From: Gracilaria gracilis
Lineage: Eukaryota > Rhodophyta > Florideophyceae > Gracilariales > Gracilariaceae
Direction: 5' to 3'
Length of the DNA stretch: 64,000 bases
Assembly: GCA_030374805.1 (NCBI GenBank)
Contig: JARGSG010000228.1
Span: forward strand, 186,001 to 250,000
Shown here: piece after piece, positions 20,831 to 30,427 of the stretch
How positions within the stretch are numbered: position 1 is the stretch's first letter
Layout: every line of letters begins with the position of its first letter
Notes under the pieces: generated by a model
Seen by the model: only the letters and a program-made list of their open reading frames with translations
Database searches by the model: none
Told to the model about the DNA's origin: nothing
Translations under genes and position numbers: made by a program

Positions 20831-23800
20831 CTAGTCCTCCTCATAATCCATTATCATCGGTCCCTCCTCGTAGTCCCCATCCGTGTTATCAGCCTTGTGG
20901 CCTTGTACCTCGTCATCTTCCTCTTCGTAATCCTCCTCTCCAACTTCCTCTTCCTCCATTTCAAATTGCTCACATAACTTTCCTCCTCGTCCAGCTGGTC
21001 GTTCGGGTCTTTCCCGAGTCCAAATTTTTCATCTAAGAATTTGGGACGAAAAGCAGGCTGCCTGTGCACCGCATCAGGGAGCTTTTATCCCTCGGGCACA
21101 AAGTACATGTGATACCGTAGACAATTCTCTTTCACCATTGCATCCATTTACCCAGCCCCAGCATGAAACACATCTCCTCTTCCAATCAACATGGAGTACA
21201 GTGGAACCTTGAACTTCTTCACAACCATCGTATGAGACAGCCTCTTCAAACTCTTGTCATCCGTCACATACATATTATGTGACCTCTCACATACCCATAT
21301 CATAAAAGAGCTCCCCCCGGAGGCCATCATGAAGAATCCTGGAATCTCCCCATTGTTCTTCTCCACATTCGTCAACCCTCGGAAATCGGTGTGCAACACC
21401 TGCCTCGGGCATCCCTCCCCCGTACACAACACACGTCCTCCTGTTTCCGGCGCATACATCCTCTTCTTCGCCCTACTGTTGTTACACAGACGAAGAGCGG
21501 CTGCTATCTTCCCAAATTTAGCATCTAACAACGCCCTCTTTCTCACCATCATCACATTCTTCTCATCCGATTCCATGTAATCCACAATCCCCTTCTTCGT
21601 GGTAATGTATCGCCCAATGCCCTGCATCGTATCCCCCGCGTCCTTCCCATCTCCCGCATTGATGATAGGGTTCCATCTCTTGCGGTTCTCCTCGAAATTG
21701 AGGTCCGGCTGTTCCAAGAAATCCTTGTGAAAGAACTCCTACATACTCTCTGTCACACCTTCACCCAACACCACCCCTCTCTTCTTCGCCTCATCTGACA
21801 TGCCTTCGTCACTTCCAAATTCCTCCAGCACACAGAACCCGCTCTCCATGAACTACATTCTCTTCGCGTCAAAATACTCTCGCGCGAGGTCATCCTTCTC
21901 CATCGCCGCCATCCAAAGAGCCTCTTCCTCCCCTTTCGGCTTTCCCTTCTACAGGAGCTTCACCCCAAGAACTGGTTCCTTCGTAGTCCCTAGTTCCTTG
22001 TGCACATTCCGGGCTGTATGCTAGTACACCGCGTGATGCACCGCCCTCAAATCCTCCACCGTTAAACACCCCGCCATGTGCTGCTTTTGTAGGTGAAGCA
22101 TATCCATGAACGGGTGCTGGTGTTTCACAGCATTCTTCCCTTCCGGCCACTCACTCGGCAGTGCACTCACCATATTTGTTCACGACATATCTGATCTCCC
22201 GGTGTACTCCCTAGCTGTCTTCATCCCCTTCGGGAAAACATCCGGATTGTTATCCTCAAAGCTACGCATTCCTCCTTCGCCTTCCCCCCCGGTTCATCCC
22301 CAATAAATACACTGTCCTTCTCACTACTATCACTCTCCTCCTCGCCCTCACTGGATGACATCACATTGATTTTCTGCTTCTTAAAGAACTTCTTCAATGC
22401 AGTCCTCGTCATTTTCCTGAACAGGTTAACAACCTCCAAAGGTATGTCCACAGAAGATGTGTTCACCGTACCCTTCCTTCTTCGCTTTGGGGCAGGTTGC
22501 ACATCATCTTCATACTGGTCGTCAGTATGCACCACAGAAGTTCTCTTCCTCGTTTTCCTCTTCTTCCCCACAACCCGTCCAACCTCCTTTTCTCTCAAGC
22601 GACCCGAAACCACCTTACGTCTTGTGTTACGTCTTAACACCGGTGGTTCCGCTTCAGGGCTTTCCACCACCATGGGATCGTTCTCCACCTCAGCAGATGG
22701 AGCCCTGGCCGTCCTCTCCGGTCCCACAACCTCTTCAAGAACGTCCTCTACAACTTCATCCTCCTCTGAACTTCGGAGCGGTACTTTAAAGTGTTGTTCC
22801 ATCTTGTTACCTGCAGTCTTCACCCTCCTAGACTCCATCCAGTCCCACAAACGCTTTGCTCCCGCGAGCTCCATTTTGGCTGTTTGCTTCCCGAGATATT
22901 CCAAGACAGATACTCCCTTTTCTCCAATCTTGAGAACCGTCTGCATCACTTCCTCGACTGTCATCTTCTTCCTCTTGGCAGTCATGTCGCAAAGCTTAAA
23001 CATACCAATTTCACACTGAAAGAAGTGCTTCCTCATATCCTCAAAACGGCCCGTCCTCCCTGCAGAGAAAATTCTCAGTCGCACATGCCATTGCAAACAA
23101 TGGACGACGAAACGGAATTCCCCATCTGCGAGTCCCATAAGGAGATCACTGGACACATGTGTGAGCGTCAACGGCGGCCCCTCCTCACACACCTTCTCAA
23201 AGAATTGGAGAAGCCCCTCGCTTTGCAAAAACTTCAGAGCCAGTGCCGCATAGCGATTCAAGTGACGCATACTGTAGTCCCTGATAGCCCCACTTCTTTT
23301 CAACGCGCTCGCTATCTGTTTGAGCGTTACCGCCCTCACATCCACTCCTCCTTCGTCAATGATGTTTTCAACGAAGGACATCGTGCTGTAAAGCTTGTCT
23401 GCGAAAGACATCTTCAGATAACTGGAGCTCATCTCGTTCAGGAGATGGCCAAGTCCTAGCACTTCATTCATGACCATCGGATTACCATCCTTCCTCGTCC
23501 ATAACACAACATCCAGAGACTTCACTATATCCTCGCATTTCCCTCCTTCCTCACGCAGGTCCTGTAACACAAGAAATCGGTGATATCCGTCTATAAGTGT
23601 TACAGGCAGCGCAAGTCTCCCGTCAACGATGTCACTCGCATCCAAATCGCCTACAAGTGTAACGACAATCGAACTGGCGGAGGGAAGCCAACCAAAGTTG
23701 CGGCACTTCATCTTCGTGGCCTCCTCGTCGGCGAGGTTCACACTGCGAACCGTCTTCTTCGGGATTTTAATCATCTCGATATCCGTCGTCAACCGCTGCT

Positions 23801-24722
23801 GAACATAGTCGGCGAGGGATATCTTAGGTAGCGGCAGCGTGTTGTCCACCTCATCCGACGAAACTTTATATCCTTCATCGAACAAATTCCCTTCAGTTCC
23901 ACCCAGGGAAGCCTTAGAAGTCCCAATAACCTCCACAACATCGTCATCGGAGTCATCCACGATGTTAACCCTCTCAATTGCTCCCACCGGTTTCTTCATC
24001 CCTTTAGAACCTCCTCGTTTTCCTCCTCTCGTTGGTGGAGACTGGAGTTTGGTGGGTTTAGAGGACTTCTCAGCCGATTCCTTGACCTCCTCAACATCTT
24101 CACTCTCAGGCTGAGAGGTGGACGACTTCTCGGCCCCAGGGTGCAGAGTGGGGTGCGAAGTGGGACTCTGGGGAATCTCAATTGAGGCCATCATCGACGT
24201 ATCCCAGGCATACAACCCAGCCGATAACAATCCGGCGAGCTTACTCGGGGGTTCCTCCGAACCTTGGAAACGGTAAGGGTACTTCGCATCTAGATGACTT
24301 GAAATATTCGTCCTCCCGATAACCACCAAATCCTCACCCTCTAAGGCAGCGGCGCTTAGAAGATGGCCATGCATCGAATGGCAGAGCCCCTTCCTGGTAC
24401 CACCAGCAGGCCCCACGCCACGTACTTCCGCAGTACCAACTTCAACCCTGTTCTTGTCCTTTCCAAGGCTGATGAACAAAGATACAGAGTCGCCACCTTT
24501 TACCTTATGTGGCGCGGGAGTACTCGTCTTCTTCTTCATCGCGCGCGGTGTGCCCCGCTCGGAACGCGATTTCGCCCTACAAGGCGTGGAGACCTTCGCC
24601 TTTCCTCTTCCTCGCGTAAACGGCGCCATTTCGGACCCCTCGCTGTTCCTCTTCGATCGCGCTGACTCCCGCCCCCTTTCATGGTTCAGAGGCGCCATGT
24701 TGGATACAAAGGGTTCAAACAA
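20831..24722 (-). pseudogene. ParB-like protein continuing into 2OG-Fe(II) dioxygenase domain (decayed)
   Basis: The largest open piece is 22221-24722 (833 residues). Residues 1-300 are disordered and basic or acidic, with a SUMO-interaction-like stretch (RVNIVDDSDDD). Residues about 300-400 carry a ParB/Srx-type fold signature, with SSIVVTLVGDLD and then LIDGYHRFLVLQDLREE (box II, H381/R382). A helix-turn-helix-like region follows (VTLKQIASALKRSG, about 465-490), then Lys/Arg/Glu-rich linkers. Downstream on the same strand a dioxygenase-like domain lies at 21148-21717 and beyond. It shows LHTDF (metal H and D), RGDVFHAGAG (distal H) and LRYHMYFVP (2OG-binding Arg). An acidic tail ends at 20831. 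The gene is broken at several points. ParB domains bind or cleave DNA and CTP in prokaryotes; 2OG enzymes of this type hydroxylate or demethylate nucleic acids or proteins. Roles here are inference. Confidence 0.55.
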
Positions 24723-24959
24723 TTCGAAACGCGGATTACGACCCTCGGGAATGCTCGCGAGAACGTATAGTGAACATTGCGCCCGCTCAATATAGGATTG
24801 AACTCAAGAGGTTTCGTATTTCACGTTTTAGAATTCACTATCGCTTTATTTAGAAAGTTAAATGATCGTCATAATTACTACGTACGCATAGATATAGAAT
24901 AAAGGCACCCAGTTTTGAAGGAAAAGAAAAATGAATTGCGTCGGTTAAGTTTTCTGCAT

Positions 24960-25033
24960 GGACAGCGGTCCGGGGTGGAGTGGCACTTCATCAATGCCCT
25001 GATGAAGCGCCACACCACCCCGGACCACTGTCC
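24960..25033. repeat. 74-bp hairpin repeat
   Basis: GGACAGCGGTCCGGGGTGGA at the left pairs with the end CACCCCGGACCACTGTCC; the centre is CTTCATCAATGCCCTGATGAAG. Few mismatches. Confidence 0.85.
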
Positions 25034-25177
25034 AGCACCACACCACCCCGGACCGCTGTACATGCGCAGTGGCCGATGAAGTTGGACGACACCTCGGACG
25101 GCTGTCCACGTGCTCTGGCGGAAGAAGTTGGGCGACACCCCGGAGGGCTGTCCACGGCAAAAAAAATTGAATTTTTC

Positions 25178-25251
25178 GAACAGCGGTCCGGGGTGGAGTG
25201 GCGCTTCATCACGGCACTGATGAAGCGCCACTCCACCCCAGACCCCTGTCC
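25178..25251. repeat. 74-bp hairpin repeat
   Basis: Same family as 24960-25033, with centre CTTCATCACGGCACTGATGAAG and long paired arms (GGGGTGGAGTGGCGCTTCATC). The outer right end is slightly diverged. Confidence 0.85.
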
Positions 25252-25790
25252 ACGCGCCGTGGCCGATGAAGCTGGACGACACCTCGGACCGCTCTCGACG
25301 ACGGTTTTCACTTATGATTGTTTTATGCATATTAAAAGCCCTGCATCTTCTTATAATGACGAGAGGGCGTAAGGGCGTCAAATCATATGGCTTTCGTTCT
25401 GTGAGTTTGTTGGGAGGCAATAAAAATAGCTCTTCATAAGCACGGAGAACAATTTAGATTAGAACTAGTTCGCAGCTTGTTGGTCATGTATAAAACGAAA
25501 TAAATAATACGTCCCATCGATCTGGCAGAATATGCGCTATATCAGAAACTTTACATCCTATCAAATCGAAGAAGGTGGTTCTACCGACTACCTTCTCTAA
25601 CTTTATATCATGTAGATTTTCCTATAGCGCCCAAGGTCGTGACCAATAAAGAATAACCCCTTTGCAACAACCACGAGCATTATGTGGTTGTCGGAGAAGA
25701 AGAACTCATCACTGGCCACGACATTCTTCTAGTGACTATATTGGGGACTATTCTTCTTCAGTGATTGAAATATCAGTCATGGCTAAACAG

Positions 25791-25820
25791 GATTATATGA
25801 GTTGAACAACTCATATAATC
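25791..25820. repeat. 30-bp palindrome
   Basis: GATTATATGAGTTG and CAACTCATATAATC are exact inverted copies around AA. A diverged relative with the same TGAGTTGAACAACTCA core sits at about 25946-25975, following a similar TGATTGA...GTCA...GCC lead-in. Confidence 0.85.
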
Positions 25821-26215
25821 ATAGTTCACCATCACCGGTAGCTCAACCACTTCCGATAGTTCGACCTAATGCAGTCTAATCTAGTCGGTCTAATAAATAA
25901 CCACAGTCCAACAGTGATTGAGCTGGCTGTCAAAGCCAAAGCCGATTACATGAGTTGAACAACTCAAATATTCGTACCCGGCCATCACGGCCAGCTCAAG
26001 CACTTCCGAATGTTCTCAGTAAAGCAAGGATGGAGAAGTGGCATACACTGTGTCCGCCGGCGGCGAATCTGGCTTGAATACGCAGTAGCATGGAAATTAG
26101 AAGAGTACGCCAGTTAGTACGATTCACAGAAAACGAACAAAATTGTCGAACGTACCTTGTGTGCCACTACGTCCGCGCAACAGAACAAGGATGGAAAGAG
26201 CACCTCCCTTATACA

Positions 26216-26301
26216 GTTTCCGGCGATCTTTTTTTCTTCTGTCACAACCGAAAGGATCACTTGGTTGTGACAGGAGAAGAAGAGATCCCGGAAACCGTAA
26301 C
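26216..26301. repeat. long hairpin
   Basis: CAGTTTCCGGCGATC...CTTCTGTCACAACC pairs with GGTTGTGACAGGAG...GATCCCGGAAAC over about 33 bp with a few mismatches around a 13-nt loop. It is distinct from the 74-bp family. Confidence 0.75.
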
Positions 26302-26483
26302 GGAGAGGTACAGAGTGTTGTGCTTACCGAGGCAGTTCGCAGGAGAGCGAGGGTGCTTAAGTACACGTGGCGTCACATTACAAACAAGCGCCAGTCGCGA
26401 GGGGGCCGCTGTCCAGGTGGAAATTTTTCTTTTGCGTGGACAGCGGTCCGGGGTGTCGTCCAGCTTCATCAGCCACGGCGCGT

Positions 26484-26557
26484 GGACAGCGGTCCGGGGT
26501 GGAGTGGCGCTTCATCACAGCACTGATGAAGCGCCACTCCACCCCGGACCGCTGTCC
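26484..26557. repeat. 74-bp hairpin repeat, best copy
   Basis: The two 37-nt arms are exact complements except for the innermost bases (CAG opposite CAC). It begins GGACAGCGGTCCGGGGTGGA and is its own inverse at the other end. The most regular member of the family. Confidence 0.9.
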
Positions 26558-26598
26558 GAAAAATTAAATTTTGTTTTACTTTTTCTCCAATGGCACAT

Positions 26599-26671
26599 GG
26601 AAAGTGGACCGCCTCGAGTGGCACTTCATCAGAGCCGTGATAGAGCGCCACTGCACCACGGACCGCTGTCC
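26599..26671. repeat. degenerate 73-bp hairpin repeat
   Basis: Family member with mutated arms (GGAAAGTGGACCGCC... against ...CACGGACCGCTGTCC) about 40 bp after the best copy. Confidence 0.7.
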
Positions 26672-27065
26672 GGAGAGTCGTAAGTTATAACTTCGCCTAT
26701 ACTTCCATATCTAGGGATTACCGCACCCTCCTTCCATCCCTGCCTTCTCTTATAACTGTTTATCACCGCATAAGCCCCCCAAACATCGCCCAATTTCATT
26801 CTACTCCTCTACTTTAGAGTTTTGGTACCGTTTTGGCGTCTGAACTCCTCCTTCACATTGCTAATTCCGCAGCCGTCTGCCGTCCGCTCCCGTCTACCAT
26901 CCGCACCCGTCTACCATCCGCACCCATCTCTCGTTCGCTGCGGTCTCTCGTCAGCTTCCGTCCGTTCACCCTCGCCGTCCGCTGCCGACCTCAATCATCT
27001 ATTTTCTCACGACCGCTCCCGTTCTCCTTCCCTATTTATAATACAGCCCCCCGTTATTGTTTAAA

Positions 27066-30000
27066 ATGGCTGCCGCAACCACATCCAGTTCTAAGTCACC
27101 GTCACCGGCACCTCCGACACCCGACATGAAGGTTGGAAAAATGTTCGGTTCTGGGGATGAGCTTTTCACCGCGTGTCTCGCCATCCGTGATCACTATGCG
27201 TCGACGATGCGAGAGGAAGACGAAACTAGGAAAGTGGGACACAGCGAATTCGTTCAATATATCATCAAGAATCGCACTGTCCTAGACGTTGCCAAGAAGT
27301 ACTTCTCTATCCTTCTCGGACCAACTCACCCGTCATACAGCGACGATGAGCTCAAGGCTGTGTGCGGGAAGGGTTCGTACCGTGAGCTGTATCTGTCGAC
27401 GAAGTGGCTTGACATCGTGGACGGAGATAGAGACAGGCGTGTGAGGGATTTTTGGAATGCTTATACCAAAGTAGACTTTCAAGAATACCGAAGAATGTGA
27501 CGTTAACCGAATTCTTCAAGTCCATGAGTATAGCTCCCAGGCGTGTGGGCCGGATAGTTCCCCCTTTCGGTCTGAGCATCGCTACGCATTTCCAGAGAGT
27601 TCTCTTTCTTTTCCTTATTCAAAAAGTATCTATGGAAAAGCTCCTTCGGGGCCATAAGAAGCGTAAGGGGGAGAAAGGATATTCCACCCCTTTTGGGAAT
27701 GTGCAAATATTGCAGAATCTCCAAGCTCAGCGTGCGGGTTTTGGTGTGCAGCTGGTAACAAAGGCCTGGGATTGTTTCTCCCAATTTCTGGGATTCCCTA
27801 GCGCTGAGGTTATGGTTCTCCCTTCCCTACTGCTCGTGTACGATGACATGCAGTTTAAACCCATTGAAACACGTTCCGAGTGGTTCCTGCACAAGGACAA
27901 CGACCATCGCTTGCTACCGAGCAACACGCAAACTCTTCGGGAAGACGAGGTCCAACCGTGGGCATGGAATCTTCCGGAGGCCATTGATTTGGCCCTCCGA
28001 ACGCTTGCGAAGGGGTTCATTTCTGATCTGAACAAGGTCGTTGTGAACGAGCAGTTGTACACAATATCAGAACCTGGACGATGAGCCGTTCTAAAGACGT
28101 TTCACAGGGACCCGTCAAGAGCGTTGGCTCAGAGATTTGATTGTTTCTCTAACTCGCTTATTTCCTCCATCTTGGAGACAATAAGCCCTTTGAAAATCAA
28201 AGAAAAACTCAGGGTTTCTGATATACCTCTCACGCTGATATCGAAACCGGAGCCTGCCATCGAAATTCATGACGATGACGATGAGCAGTTGGAAAGGGGG
28301 AATCTTTCGGAGGGGAAACAAGGAGGGTATGGAGATGGCGGAAGTGGAATGGATGTAGTGGGGGAAATTGGGAATGAAGATGTTGGTGAACAGTCATCCG
28401 ACGCCGACATACAGCCTCCTCCTGCCATTTTTCCGTTGGACGATAAAATGGCATTCCAACGTTGTGAACTGGAGATTGAGAAATACTTTTGAATGTATAA
28501 TTGCGGGTTCGAGGATATGGTGCAAACGGACGAGACTCTGCAAAACACCGGAGTCTCTCCATTGGGGAAAGTTCAACTGGTTCTTATGGACCCACCATAC
28601 AACATAAGGGCCGATAAGAACCCGGAGAACAGTTGGTACGATATGCAGAGCGCTGAGCATATGAAGAAGGCGGCAAAGCTTACATCAAGACTGCTACGTC
28701 CGGGGGGTCATTTCGTTATCTTCTGTGCATTGGAACAGGTGAACCAGTGGACGAAGGTGTTTTACCTTATTAGAGCAAAGGACGAGCAAGGGGTTCCGAG
28801 GCGATCGTTTGTTGTGGACCAGGTCCCAATTCATTTTATACGGTCGCAAGGCAACCCCATGCGAAACCCGGGACGCAGGTCCTGCTTCTTGTTCCCTGCC
28901 ATGGAGTATGCAATACATAGTGTTCGAAGTGGCCTCGCTTATGCACAGCAGCATGCAATGGTGAACTATGAGAACTTCAACTACGTGCAGTCGAGGTATC
29001 CAGGGTACCACAGTGTTATTGACCAGGTACCGCCCATGTCCAATGGGGAGACTCTTCAATGGAAAAGAAAGAAGGAGGGTGGGCCCTACATGTTGCAAAA
29101 GGTGAGGTCGGAACAAAAACCTCGCGCGTTGTTGAAGGATCTGATCAGCAGATTTTCGCAGCCAGGTGATACAGTGGTGGACTTGTTCGCGGGAACTTTT
29201 TCGACTGCCATGGCATGCATGGAGTTACAACGTCATCGGAAGTTTATTGGTTGTGAGCTGGACCCTGACTGTTTTGCGCATGCTAGGCACGCGGCAATTG
29301 TTCAGTTTGCGATGTGCATGCACGATAATGAGACGGACATTCAAATTACGCAGGAGGTCCGATACTCTGTGAATCGCGTGATGGACTTATTTTTCTAGTG
29401 GAACGCTCGTCCTTCACGATCATGGAAGGCTCCATCTGGCTTCCCACAGTATCAGAAGTTCCCACCGTATATTGTAGACTTCCTGGCATCGATGTGGCAG
29501 GAGGAGGCCATGGCCATGATCGGCAGGCGCAAAGCGCTGCATGAGTGGCCGGAAACGTTGCAAGGGAAGATGGGTCTCCTGGATTGGAACGCGATGTTGG
29601 CACTGGAGGCCACTATGTGCGGTTGTCGCATTGGGAAGTCGTCGATTCGTCACCATGACGCAGGAGTGGGAGTGTTTACCAAGCGCCGTTTCATGAAGAA
29701 CGAAAAGATATGTTTCTTTTACGGAACTCTACTGTACCATGACTTAACGAAGAGGAAGGAGGTACACAAGAAGTATGGGGAAGGGTTGTTGGGAGCCACC
29801 GCCGCACGTTCCCGAACTTATGCGATGGAGGTTAGCCTGCGAGGCGAGGTATTCCGGAAACTTCCGGAAAGGAGACGAGAAGTACCTACAATCCCTGTAT
29901 GGATTGTTCCCGCTCCATTTTCGTTGGGTGGAACAATTAACGACCCGAAATATATGGAAGGGGATAAAGATAGGGATGCAGTGGAGGATGGCTTGAAGCA

Positions 30001-30187
30001 GCGACGAACTGCCAATATGGCGGTGATTCGAACCCCAGGAACTGGGCGAAATCCACTTCAATTAAGAGAATACCGAATGCTTGCCGTCCGGGCACTCCGG
30101 GTTGTAAAAGTGGGAGAAGAGTTGTTTGCAGATTATGGAATGGAGTACACATGGGGTACGTCTTCGAATTCTATAGTAATCGAGTAG
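27066..30187 (+). pseudogene. DNA N4/N6 methyltransferase-SET fusion gene (decayed)
   Basis: An N-terminal region of unknown fold (27066-28080) is followed by an acidic linker (AIEIHDDDDEQLE, about 28260). A bacterial-type DNA methyltransferase follows at 28493-29398. It has motif IV DPPYN near 28589, a target-recognition-like middle, then KPRALLKDLISRFSQPGD and motif I VVDLFAGTFSTA near 29175. Motif IV before motif I is the beta arrangement of the DNA_methylase N4/N6 family. In the same frame a SET domain follows (29492-30187) with GVGVFTKRRFMKNEKI, ANMAVIRTPG and GEELFADYGMEYTWG. DPPY enzymes methylate adenine N6 or cytosine N4; SET domains methylate lysines. The methyltransferase and SET pieces are each open but the gene as a whole is broken at several points. 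The first ATG (27066) is chosen over an upstream TTG. Confidence 0.65.
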
Positions 30188-30427
30188 AGCTCAATTGATT
30201 TATGACTTATAGAACCGAAAGGTGTACCATAGTATTTGTAAAATCGAATTGTGTACATTTTATTACGCTTTCTCTCTAACTCTCGTGTTCTACAGGGGAG
30301 GGCGAGAACTACCCTAAGCGAGTGGGTGTCGTCACTTTTATCATCCAGTGACGTGAACAAAATGGGGATAGGATTCGGAGGAGTGGGTTGACGTTCAAGT
30401 ACATAGAATAGAAGATACGGAGTACAT

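Larger units (their letters stand above)
24723..27065. other. repeat-rich spacer between divergent genes
   Basis: No protein gene. It contains four ~74-bp hairpins (listed separately) and alternating half-repeats with the core GTGGCCGATGAAG at about 25035-25110 and 25250-25300, inverted at about 26440-26483. A 30-bp palindrome lies at 25791-25820 and a longer hairpin at 26216-26301. A small direct repeat of GTCTACCATCCGCACCC is at about 26893-26930. Promoters for both flanking genes should lie here; CTATTTATAATAC at 27032-27044 is a TATA-like word just before the plus-strand gene. Confidence 0.6.
20831..30187. mobile_element. candidate modification-enzyme element (two divergent genes)
   Basis: Two long decayed genes diverge from a 2.3-kb repeat-rich spacer (24723-27065). 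One encodes a ParB-like and a 2OG-Fe(II) dioxygenase-like domain, the other a DNA methyltransferase and a SET domain. The spacer is packed with hairpins of one family. Grouping them into one element is inference from divergent layout, similar decay, shared disordered acidic linkers and the repeats. Element ends, transposase and target duplication were not found. No capsid, DNA polymerase or integrase gene is visible. It looks old and broken, with several interruptions in each gene. Confidence 0.4.

Noticed and set aside
22366-23459. Plus ORFs of 217 and 222 codons
   Set aside because: Opposite the ParB-like reading frame, which has recognisable motifs; these have none.
25178-26557. Hairpins as bacterial-type terminators
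   Set aside because: Arms of 37 bp, the eukaryotic setting and clusters away from gene ends do not fit terminators.
20831-30187. Polinton or large-virus insertion
   Set aside because: ParB and methyltransferase genes occur in viruses, but I see no capsid, family-B polymerase, packaging ATPase or integrase and no long terminal repeats. The viral reading lacks support.
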